The notes beneath the pieces are model-generated. The model saw only the letters and a program-made list of their open reading frames with translations. It was not told the DNA's origin and did not search any database. The translations under genes and the position numbers were made by a program. Shown here one piece after another: positions 1 to 11,021 of a stretch of DNA of 64,000 bases (positions are counted from its first letter, which is position 1; the number at the start of each line of letters is the position of its first letter). The stretch is from Neocallimastix lanati (nom. inval.) (Eukaryota; Neocallimastigomycota; Neocallimastigomycetes; Neocallimastigales; Neocallimastigaceae): assembly GCA_016946835.1 (NCBI GenBank), contig JACVTC010000130.1, positions 297,001 to 361,000 of the forward strand, written 5' to 3'.

Positions 1-1978
1 ACACCTATTTTTAATGATATTGATAATTTGACAGCGCCTTTTTCGTTGAATGAATCTATGTTGAGTAATAATCAAGACGTTGTGGATTTTATAAAGATGA
101 AAAATAATGGTGTTAGTGGAATGAATACACTAGGTCTCCCGCTAAATAAATTGTCATTTAATCAAAATCCAGATACCCTAGTTCAGGATGATTATTCTAC
201 TCTAAAAGATTTATTTAATCACTACCCTACAAATCAAGCAAATATTCCTGCCCCTCAACCACCAAATCTCCATATTCCAGATCAATCTATGCGTACGGAA
301 TTCTCAGAAATTTATTTAAATAAATATGGAAGGTTAAACGATTTCAATAGTTTGTATAGTAATCTTTATGATGATGGTATTAATAATGAAGATCCAGCCT
401 TTAATAATATTTTCAACAAATTAAATACCATATCACCTGCCCTTACCCAACATTCCTCCTTTACTACTAATTCTTTTTCAAGTTTAACGCCAAATCAAAA
501 ATTAAATATGTTTAACTCCTCGACCGATAGTTTAAGCAACAATTTATCATTTTCTTCTACCATACCAGATGATAATATATCAATATCTTTAATGAATCAA
601 TTATCAACCATAAATGACCTTAACTCCACTAATCTATCTTCTTTTAGTGATTTAACAAATACTTCTAGTTTAAGTGCACTTAATACCTTGACGAATACCT
701 CACCCAATCTTTTAGGATTAAGTACTATGCCTATGGGTGGGGCTTCCACATTAGGTGTATTCAATGATATTACTAATCCTGCCGCACTCACTCTAGATAG
801 TACAAATGATTTTACTACTTCACTCCTAAATGATTCCTCATTGCTTACGACTTCACTTCATTCCTCTCTTTCTGGATCAAATTCAAATTCATTATCATCT
901 ACCTTAGTAGATACTGCTACTACTAATACTAACAAAGCCACAGTCACTAGTGACGCTATTAATACTTCCTCCAAAACTACTACTAATAATACTACAACTA
1001 ATCTTAATGATAATGCGATTCTATCGGCAATTCAAGGAAAGGGAAATGTAAATGGGTTATTCCCAATATCTACTCCAAATTCCTCTTCCATTCTTACCTC
1101 TCAAAGTAATGCAACCACAGCCACGGCCACAACCACTGCATTACCATTAAATATCTTTAATAATAGTACGATAGATTCTATGATCATACCGGTCACTGGC
1201 ATTACGAATACTTCAATTCCATCGGCAACCACTCTCTCCTTAAGTAATGTTAGTGGTGCCAGTGTTAATGGAAATTCTCTAGGTTTAGATATGAATGGAT
1301 TAGATTTAAATAGTATAAATAGTCAACTTTTAATGAAAAGTATGTTAAGTAGTCCATTGGCCCAAGATGTAAAGATAGAGGCAACAACTGCCACCACCTT
1401 AAATGAGGCTAATCATCTTAATACTAATACTAAACTTTCGAATGGTTTAGTGGTACCTTATGATATTCAAACCACAACAACAAATACCGCGAAAGCTTTA
1501 GAAACTAATACCAAACCTGATTCTACTAAAACTGATGGTAAGAAAAAAAAAAAAAAAAAAAAAAAAAGAAAAAAAATTTTTTTTTATTTTTTTTTGTTTT
1601 TGTATATATAATAATAATTATCATAGAAATGTTTATAAACTTTATAATACATAATATTTTATTTAAATATAAACTTTTTTATATTATATATATTAAAATA
1701 TATTTATTAACGAAAATAAAAAAACTTTAATTTATATATATCATATCATTAAATTTAAATAATAATAATTATAATAATGTTATAATAATTAATTATAATA
1801 CTCTTTTTTATGATAATCCTAATCATTGATCTCAATATTAATTCAAAAATATAATCATAATAATTAATTATAATGCTAATTAAAAAAAAAAAATATCCTA
1901 ATAAATAATCAAAATACTAATTCAAAAAAAAAAAAAAAAAAAAAAAACCTAATAATTAATTAAAATTCTAATTCAAAA

Positions 1979-2013
<35 letters not shown>

Positions 2014-3205
2014 ATCATAATAATTTATTATAATGATAATTCAAAAATTTAATCATAATAATTAATCGTAATGCTAATTCAAAAATATAATCATAATAAT
2101 TAATTATAATGCTAATTCCAAAAAATAATCATAATAATTAATCGTAATCATAATAATTGATTAATTGTTTTTAATAGATAAGAATAAATTAAAACCTGTT
2201 AGGAAAGAAATAAATACACCCACGGTAAATAAAAAATTGGTTAGTAATACGAAAGAAAAAACAAATGGTCTATCAAATAAAGATATAATTAAAGGATTAT
2301 TAATGTCACAAAATAATAATTTAAGTCCTGAACAAATTGCTATGTATTCTGAGCAGTTAAGTAAATTAACTGCCACTGTTAAAAATACGTCAGATTCAAT
2401 TAAAAAGCAAAATACTTCACCATCTCTTATAAATTCTAATACAGTTCCAAAATTGGATGTACGAAATACAGCTGCTCAACTGAGTAAAATTCCTAATATT
2501 AAAGAAGATATTAAACGTTTAATAGAAAATATAAAAACAACCCAAGCCAATTTATTACTAAATCCTACCACTCAATCTTCATTATTATCTTCTTTAGTTA
2601 CTAATCCATTATATAAGAATTTATCATCATTAGTAGCAAATGTTAAATTACCAATACGTGCAGATGGTCCAACCACTCCAAAAACAGCTCCACCTATCCT
2701 TAATAATAAAACATTATCAAAGAATCAAAAGAATGATAAATTAACCAAAGGAAAAACAAAGAAAGGAAATAATCCACCTTCTTCAGCTTCCGTTACCCCA
2801 ACCTCTGCTCAATCAGCCCTAGCTGTTTCTACCCCTCAATCTTCCTCCTCCACACTATCTAAATCAATACTTACTCCTGAAAATATGGCTTCCTTACAAA
2901 AAGCAATTGCTGCAACACCAACGTCAGCACAACCATTAGTACAAACACCAACCCAAACTCAACAGCAACAAAAATCTAGTAATAATAATAGTAATAAGAA
3001 AAAAGTAGCGTCTGCTTATATTAATCAAAAAACAGCAGCTATTGATAGTATGGCCACACAACCTGTTAAACCGGTTTGTGCAAATTGTGGTGTTAATCAT
3101 ACCCCATTATGGCGTAGATCAGCAAATGATGAAATTTTATGTAATGCTTGTGGTTTATAGTAAGTTTTTTAAAAAAAAAAAATTCATAATTTAAGTATTA
3201 AAAAC

Positions 3206-3236
<31 letters not shown>

Positions 3237-3915
3237 AAAACAAAATAAAAAAAAAACAATAATAATTAGTATTAGTATTAGTATTAGTATTAGTACTAGT
3301 ATTAGTATTAGTACTAGTATTAGTATTAGTATTAATACTAGTATTAGTATTAGTACTAGTATTAGTATTAGTACTAGTATTAGTATTAAATAGTTATAAT
3401 TAATAATTAATTATTCTAATCAGAATAAATAGTTATATTAACGTTAAGTAATAAAAATAATAAATAGAAATAGAAATGGAAATGTTAATTCTATAATATA
3501 TATTTGTTTTTATATATTTACATATCTATAAAAATATGTAATTAATATTTTTTTTTTTTTATTTTTTATTTTTAAAATTTAAATTTAAAATTATAAAATA
3601 ATAATAATAAATAGTCAAAAACTTCATAAAGTTCCAAGACCAAAATCTATACGTCAACATGCTGTTCGTAAGGATACTCAAGTAATGACAGAGCATGAAA
3701 CTATTGAATGTTCCAATTGTCATACCACTAATACACCACTTTGGCGTCGTGATGAAAATGGATCAACCTTATGTAGTAAGTACAAATAGTAGAAATAATG
3801 TTATTATAATCAAATTAATTAAATAAAAATTTTTAGTCATTAGTTAATCGATAGTTTGGTATTGAATAAAATATTTAAAAATATTTATACCTACATATAT
3901 ATATATATGTTAAAT

Positions 3916-3956
<41 letters not shown>

Positions 3957-4492
3957 CACCATATTAATATATAATAATATTAATTAATATAATTATTTAT
4001 ATGTAAATTTATTCATATTCATAAATAATATTGTAATAATTTTAAAATTTTATTTTTTTATATTATTTTATTTTTTTATTTTTTATTTTTTTTTTTTTTT
4101 CTTTTCTTCAAGATGCTTGTGGTTTATATCAAAAAATGCATCATAGTGCAAGACCAATATCTATGAAAACAGATTTACCAAGAAAAAGACAAAGATTTGA
4201 TTCTATACCAAATATTCCTGGAATGGGAAGTCCAAGTTTATTAACAAGTCCTGGATTAAGTAGTTTCCTTCCATATGGTAATTATTATCCATTAGGATTT
4301 GGAGGTCTTCCAGGTAATTCACAATTTATGTATAATCCATTAAATCAAGCTGCTTTATCCCCAGCCTTATCCGATAAATCAGATAAAAGTTCAAAATCTA
4401 AAAAGAAAGTAAAAACAAATCAAACTCCTGTAACCCAAAAGAAAATAAAATTATCTAACCCAAGTCCTACAGTTGTAGAAAAAAAGAAATAG
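1..4492 (+). CDS. Two-finger GATA-type zinc finger transcription factor, 5' end missing
   Basis: Four exons can be read: 1-1537, 2178-3159, 3615-3775 and 4113-4492. Together they give 1020 codons including the stop. The frame is open at base 1, so the true start probably lies upstream. The N-terminal ~850 residues are rich in Ser, Thr, Asn and Leu, like a disordered activation region. Two CX2CX17CX2C GATA fingers follow, both with the TPLWRR core and CNACGL. The first straddles intron 2 (just after its last Cys) and the second is cut by intron 3 between its third Cys and Asn. Family knowledge: such fingers bind WGATAR DNA in the nucleus. The ~35-residue linker between fingers has no cysteines, so the iron-sensing Cys-rich linker of SreA/Fep1 regulators is absent. 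The Lys-rich C-terminus could be a nuclear localisation signal. The target pathway cannot be told from sequence. Confidence 0.88.
3265..3387. repeat. Hexanucleotide repeat (ATTAGT, some ACTAGT) in GATA-gene intron 2
   Basis: About 20 tandem ATTAGT units with interspersed ACTAGT variants lie inside the intron that separates the two zinc-finger exons. Poly-A tracts of 20-30 bases flank it. Confidence 0.9.
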
Positions 4493-5182
4493 TTATTAAA
4501 AAAAAAAAAAAAAAAGATAATAGTAGGAGTTATATATGTATATGTAATATAAAGTAATATAATATAATACTCTATTTTAAATATAATAGCAAAATATATA
4601 TATAATCTTCTTAATAATAATCAAAATGCTAATTACTATAATATATACATAAATTTATATTTAAAAATAGAATAATTTATTTATTAGTTTATTGGTAATA
4701 GGATTAAAAAAAAAAAAATTTTTTTTCGTATATACAAAAAAGAAATTTTTTTTTTTTTAATAAAATAATATAAAACATTAATATTTTTTTTTTTATAAAA
4801 TATTATTTTGTATAAATTAAGTTAATAATTAATTTAATCAACTGGACATTAAATTTTTATATATATAATTTTCATTAAAATTCTATTTTTTTTTTTTTTT
4901 TTTTTTTATTTCATTATTTCATTATTTTATTTTATTTTATTTCTTAAAAAATATTATATATATATATATATTAATTTTTTTTATTTTTTTTTTTTAAATC
5001 TTTTAATAATTTTTTATTTTATCTTTTCAATTTCTTTATATATTAAAATTTTATATTTTCTTCATTATTTTCATTTTTAATTTTTTTTTTTTTTATTAAA
5101 TTTTAATTTATTTTAAATTTTTACAACTTTAAAAAAAAAAACAATAACAAAAGTAAAAGTAATCTATTAAAATATTAATTTT

Positions 5183-5219
<37 letters not shown>

Positions 5220-5692
5220 ATAGAATGTATTAAATTTTTATATATATATAATAGATAAGGTACATTCATGAGTCATAAAAATCATATATCTATATATATA
5301 TATATTTTATTTTCTATTTCTAATTAAAAAAAAAATAAAATATATATATAAAAAAAATAATAATAAATAAATAAATAAATAAATAAAAATAATAATATTT
5401 AAATAATAAAATTTAATAATTTTTTTTTTTTAATAATTCAAATCAATATATTACAAGAGAGTGTATTTTAGGATATTTTTATTTAAACCCTTTTTTTTTT
5501 TTTTTTTTTTTTTTTCTATTTTTTTTTTCTATTTTTTTTGGTATATTTTAATAAAAGTGTTTAAATAAAATATAAAAAAAAAAAAAAAAAAAAAAAAGAT
5601 AATTTATAAAAATATTTAATCAAAATTATCTCTATGATTATAAAATAGTTTCTCCACGTTTTTTATTTTTATTTTTATTTTTTTTTTTATTT

Positions 5693-5727
<35 letters not shown>

Positions 5728-5951
5728 TTTTAATTTCAATTATTTTAAAAATATTAAATAATAATATATTTTAAATTTTAATTTTTTTAAAAATATAATC
5801 TTCTATCTTTATTATTATAATCTAAAAAGCTATTATGGAAAAATAAAAAAAAAAAATTTTTTTTTATGAAAATTAAATCTTTTTATTAATTAATTAATTG
5901 TTTTTTAATTAATTAATTAATTAATGATTATTTAATTTTATTAATATATAA

Positions 5952-6038
5952 TGGAAAATTAAATAAATATACTTTATTTTTTTCCCTTGTGTAACCGAAA
6001 ATCCGTAAAAAAAAAAAGTATATTTATTTAATTTTCCA
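5952..6038. repeat. 24-bp perfect inverted repeat with 39-base loop
   Basis: The arms at 5952-5975 and 6015-6038 are exact reverse complements (TGGAAAATTAAATAAATA... / ...TTATTTAATTTTCCA). The loop contains a comparatively GC-rich core (CCCTTGTGTAACCG, CCG) between a T-run and an A-run that can extend the stem. It could be a small foldback element or a hairpin transcript; nothing more can be said. Confidence 0.8.
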
Positions 6039-7017
6039 GAAACTCTAATTAAAAAAAAAAAAAATTTTTTTTTATAATTATTTTATTTTATTTTATTTAT
6101 ATAATATTTATATTTATATTTTTATTTTAATTAAAATATTATTATTAAATACTATCATTTTTTTTTATTTTAATTATAAATTCATTCTTTTATTATCTTG
6201 ATTATTATTATAAATACAATTTTTTTTAATATTATTTTTTAATATTATTATAAATACATTCTTTTTATTGGTGTTATTATTATGAATGCCATCCTTTTAA
6301 TTATTATTATTAATGTTATAAATATTATCTCTTTATTATTATTTTTTATTAGATATAAAATCCTTTTATAATGGTTATAAATATAGTTTTTTTATTATTG
6401 TTATAATTATAATTATAATTTTTTTATTATTTTTTATTATTAATTCACATACAATTTTTTTATTATTTTTATTATATATACAATCATTTTATTATTATTA
6501 TTATTATTAATATAGTCTTTTTATTATTATTATTATTATTATAAATATAGTCTTATAAATATTATTATAATTACAATTTTTTTTTTTTTTTTTTTTGTTT
6601 TTTTGCATTTTCATATAAATAAAAGATGACATATATATATATGTTTCTATATGAATAAATATATATATATATATAATACATATATCTTTGTTAGCGTTCT
6701 GAAAAGTAACCCTAAATGATATTATTGTTATTATTTAATTTTATAAGGTAAAAATATAATAAAATAAAAATAATTAATAAAGTATTATAAAAGAGTAAAG
6801 TAGTATCAATAAAAATAAATAAAAAAAAAAAAAGTAAAGTATTTTAAAATAGTCAACTATTAATAAAAATAAAGCAAAACAATAATAATGTTGACAGGAA
6901 TAACAGTAGCAATAGCTATAACAATAACAACATCAATATAATAATAATAATAATAATAGTATTCAAATTTTATGAAAATAATGCAATTAAAATTTTATAT
7001 ATATATATATGCATGTA

Positions 7018-7178
7018 AGATGATAAGTATTATATACATATATATATGCAATGAAAGAAGATAGGTATTATATACATATATATATGCAATGAAAGAAGGT
7101 AGGTATTATATACATGTATATATGCATGAAAGGTATAACAGTTAATAGAATATATACATATATAATCTATTAACTGTT
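7018..7178. repeat. ~36-bp tandem repeat (3 copies) followed by a 12-bp inverted repeat
   Basis: Three near-identical units of the form GGTATTATATACATATATATATGC with AATGAAAGAAG between them run from about 7018 to 7135. They are followed by AACAGTTAATAG (7137-7148) and its exact complement CTATTAACTGTT (7167-7178). Confidence 0.75.
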
Positions 7179-7630
7179 AATTCTTATCATTTTTCTTCCC
7201 TAATAAAATTAAAAATTATTAATATAAAATATTTATATTTATTTTTATTATTTATAGATGTTACTTATTTTATTTTAAATATTAATATAAATAAGTTAAG
7301 AGTTAAAACTAAAATATTATAGGATGATAATTTAAAATTTATGTTAATTTTTTATTTTATTTTTTTTTTTTTTTATTTTTTTTTTTTTTTATTTTTTTTT
7401 TTTTTTATTTCGTTAACATTTATTCATTTAATGTTATTGGTTTTTTATATAATAAAAAATGATTAAATATTTGAACTATGATAATCATCATAAAAATATT
7501 TATTTATTTATTAATTTACTTATTTATTTATCATTATCTATTTATTTATTTACTTTCTATTTATTTATTTACTATTTATTTAATTATTTATTTATTATTT
7601 ATTTATTTATTTACTATTTATTTATTATTT

Positions 7631-7668
<38 letters not shown>

Positions 7669-8179
7669 TTATTAAAAAATATAATAAAACTTATATATTC
7701 TATAATATATTATTTTTATTATATATACATCAAACTTTTTTTTAATTTATTTTCATCATTTTTAAATGGATTAATAATAAAAAATTTTTTTATCAATTTT
7801 TCATAGACAATAAAAAAAATATTTTTAAAAATAATTATTAGATAGATGTAAAATATAATAATAAAATTAAATATATATAAAAATTTTTTTTTTTTTTGTA
7901 TTTTTATTTTTATTTATTATTATTGATTTTTTTTTTTTTTTTTTTTATTAAATAATATTTATTAATAATTTTATTATAAATTGAAATTTCAATTTAAATT
8001 TCACTTTTTAAAAAAATTTCAATTTAAATTTCACTTTTTAAAATTTTTAAAATCCTATTTAAAATAATCAATTATATTTAAAAAAGTAAATAATTAAAGT
8101 ATAAATAAAGAAAAAATATTAAAATTATTTTTTTATAAGAATTTTTGTTGAGAGAGTATATATAGAACTATACGTAAAT

Positions 8180-9144
8180 ATGGAGGAAAAACCTAAATAT
8201 TTAAAAGGTATTTCATATTTGTGTTTTATACCTTATTCTGCCGCTACCCTTCCAAAAAATATACCTAATAATAATAATAATGATGAGAGTAACGAAGACA
8301 ACATCTTTGATGACGACGACTCTAACAATAATTATGCTCAAAATGATAATAATAATAATAATAATAATGATAATAGTAATAGTAATAACAATACTATTAA
8401 CTATTCTTATCATTGGTTTCAGGGAATTTTCATATCTTTACCAGATAAAATATCCTATGGCTTAATGGGAGATACCTCAGAGTCACCCCCAATTCCTCAT
8501 CCCTGTTGCTATCCTGATAAAACTTGTCCACCTAAATTCTATAACTTAACTGTCTTAGACTATACTACAAATAAAAAAACTTTTATAAAATATATCCTTC
8601 AAACTGGTGGTGATAACATTGCTTTATCTACTGACTGGGAACCAGATAACTTTGTTATGGATGAAAGGTTACGAAAAATGGTGAGGGAGCGTCCTCATTT
8701 CAAATTTCAAACGTTAAGTGTAAAATATAACCAAGATGCTGTTCAATTTATGAAAAAGTATTTTTTTTTTTTTTTTTTTTTATTTTTATTTTTATTTTAT
8801 TATTTTATTTTATTTATTTATATATTTATATATAAAGAATTTTTTTAATTTAGAATTGAAAATTAATTTTTTTTTTTTTTATTTTTTATTATTATTATTT
8901 TTTTTAAATTATCAAAACAAAATAAATCAAAACAAAAAAAATATATATATAATGAATTGATTAATAATCATATTAATAATCATATTAATAATCATATTAA
9001 TAAATATGTATATATTATATATATATTTTTTTTTATTTTTATTTTTTTATTATATATATATATATTTTTAGTTATTTCCCAAAATTAAAGCCTGAACCTT
9101 CCTGTATTATTTGTATTGGAAATTCGGAAATAGAATTAAAATAA
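8180..9144 (+). CDS. Hypothetical protein with poly-Asn insert, two exons
   Basis: Exon 1 is 8180-8757 and exon 2 is 9072-9144. The intron starts GTATTTTT and ends TTTTTAG, and the joined frame codes for 216 residues. Without splicing the frame runs into translated poly-T, which supports the intron. The protein has a short N-terminal part (MEEKPKYLKGISYLC), then an Asp/Asn-rich low-complexity insert (residues ~30-72). A compact Cys/Pro-containing region follows (HPCCYPDKTCPP near residue 110) and the end carries CIIC. There is no signal peptide and no clear membrane span. I do not recognise the family. The insert is typical of A/T-rich genomes and probably forms a loop in an otherwise folded domain. 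The exon model is fairly secure; the function is unknown. Confidence 0.65.
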
Positions 9145-11021
9145 ATACCACACAAATATAAAAAAAAAAAAAAAAAAATTATAAATAAAATAAAATAAAA
9201 ATAAAAACTAATATTATTTTATTTAATTTAATAAATATCTAATACAAAAACAATTTATTGTACAAACACCTAAAGATTACATGCTACATACATACGCCAT
9301 AATATATAATAAAATGTATTGCTCAAAATTTTTAATACATTAATAAATACATAAATAAATAATATAAATAATATAAATAATAATAAATATAATAAGAAAT
9401 TATTTAGAAAAAAATATCCATATTCTAACAACTATAATTATGTTGTATATTTATATAATATTTATGACACTTAATTTAGTAAATAACGATATATATTTAT
9501 TTTTTTTTTAATCTTTATTTATTAAAATATATTTAATTCTCAAATATTACTTTACAGTTATTAATTAATATAATAAAACTATTAAAAATCTTTTTATTAA
9601 TTCATATTAAAAATTATTATTAACTTCTCTCTTTGAAACTAACTATCTTTCAATAAAAACAAACTGTCTATCATTTTTTTCCTTTATTAATTTTTTTCTT
9701 AATTTTTTTTTCCTATTAATTAAAATTATTATTCTTATTAAATATTAATTAACTATCTTTATTTTCTATATAATTAATTCTATTATAATAAAATTCTTAT
9801 ATTAATAATTAATAAATAATTATATTTTTTTTTACAATAAAATTTTACACTATTTTATTTTTAAATATAGAAATTATACTTATAAATTATGTTAATAAAT
9901 GCTATTTTATAAATTATAATAATTTAATTTATTATTCCTCATTCTTCCGATTTGCTTCAAATCATGTATCGCTTTATTTAATTTCCAATATCCTACGGAA
10001 TTTTCGAAGCCATCAGGGTCTTCATCTTACCTCATCATTAAGATATGCATGCATACTGCTTTTAATGTCAAGTTGATACTTATCGAAATTGTTATATGTT
10101 GGATAAATTATTGATCATTCTGAGTGAATCTCGTTTTAAAGTGGGTGGGAATGTTTCTTCGTAATCTATACCATATATATGTTATCAACATAAACATGAC
10201 CCTGACATAGCATTTACAGTAAATCAAGCTGAAAGATTTTCTGAGAATCCAACAAAAGCTGGTTTGAATGAAGGTATTCATATATTAAAATATCTTAAAA
10301 GAAAGAAAAAAAAACAATATATATTATAAATAAAAAAATTATTATATAAATGTGGATATAAAAAATAGAAAATTTGTTATAACATTAAATAAAGTTCATT
10401 ATATATATATATTTTTAATATTAAGTATTTTATGTTTCCAAACGATGATTATAAAGTATTTATGAAATGATGTAATGTAGTTAAGAGTGGCTTAATTATG
10501 TATAATACATGAAATATGAATTCATATATGAGCACTTTTACTCCATATAAAAATTCTTTCAAAAACATAAGAAAACTTCCATAAAAATTTAATAAAAAAA
10601 ATAAAAAGGTTCTTCTGAAATAAAATAATTAAAATTGATTGAATATATGATAAAAATTATTAATTTATGTTAATATATATTATATAAAAATAGATATAAA
10701 ATATAATATTTGAAAAAATTTTTATTTTTTATGTCCAACATTTAAAATTTTTTAATAAATTTAATATCCAATTAAAATTTTAATTTATTTAATTTTATTT
10801 TTTTAAATATATATATAAAAAAAATATTTTTTTTTCCTTTTTTTTTTTTTTTTTTTTTTTTATTTATTTTAAATTTTATTTTATATACACATGTATAATT
10901 ATAACATTCATACATATTTTTATTTATTAATAAAATAAAAATTAATTAACAAAAAGATAATAGTAAAACAAAACAAAAATAAAAAAGAAAAAAAATTAAA
11001 AAATCATAGTAAAAAATAAAT
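9145..11021. other. Intergenic DNA with a retrotransposon remnant
   Basis: Mostly A/T-rich sequence without genes, except for the broken copia fragment described separately (9935-10302). The last ~380 bases (from about 10640) are the upstream flank of the ankyrin gene and recur upstream of its truncated duplicate near 13690. Confidence 0.7.
9935..10302. pseudogene. Ty1/copia reverse transcriptase remnant, two pieces in opposite orientation
   Basis: On the - strand, 10176-9935 reads as copia RT with stops and frame breaks: YGIDYEETFPPTLK, then YQLDIKSSMHAYLNDE, then KLNKAIHDLKQ. These match the order of the conserved copia motifs (Y-x-DY-x-ETF, QLD(V/I)K, LNKALYGLKQ). On the + strand, 10195-10302 reads DPDIAFTVNQAERFSENPTK...ILKYLKR, which corresponds to the later copia segment before RNase H. 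The two pieces meet within ~20 bases in a head-to-head arrangement, so one part has been inverted. The remnant is clearly dead. Confidence 0.85.

Larger units (their letters stand above)
4493..8179. other. Intergenic A/T-rich DNA, no gene seen
   Basis: This 3.7-kb stretch consists of poly-A/T runs, (ATT)n, (TTTA)n and (TA)n microsatellites. I found no splice-joined reading frame in it. The long frames around 7460-7806 are translated TTTA repeats. Two structured spots are listed separately (the inverted repeat near 6.0 kb and the tandem repeat near 7.1 kb). The last ~100 bases should hold the promoter of the next gene; a TATATATAGAA stretch lies about 25 bases before its ATG. Confidence 0.7.

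Noticed and set aside
3265-3387. Telomere-like ATTAGT repeats
   Set aside because: The unit lacks the G run of telomeric repeats (TTAGGG type) and lies inside an intron between two zinc-finger exons.
7459-7806. 115-residue frame rich in Leu, Ile and Tyr
   Set aside because: It is the translation of a TTTA microsatellite; an overlapping frame is equally open, and nothing resembles a membrane protein beyond composition.
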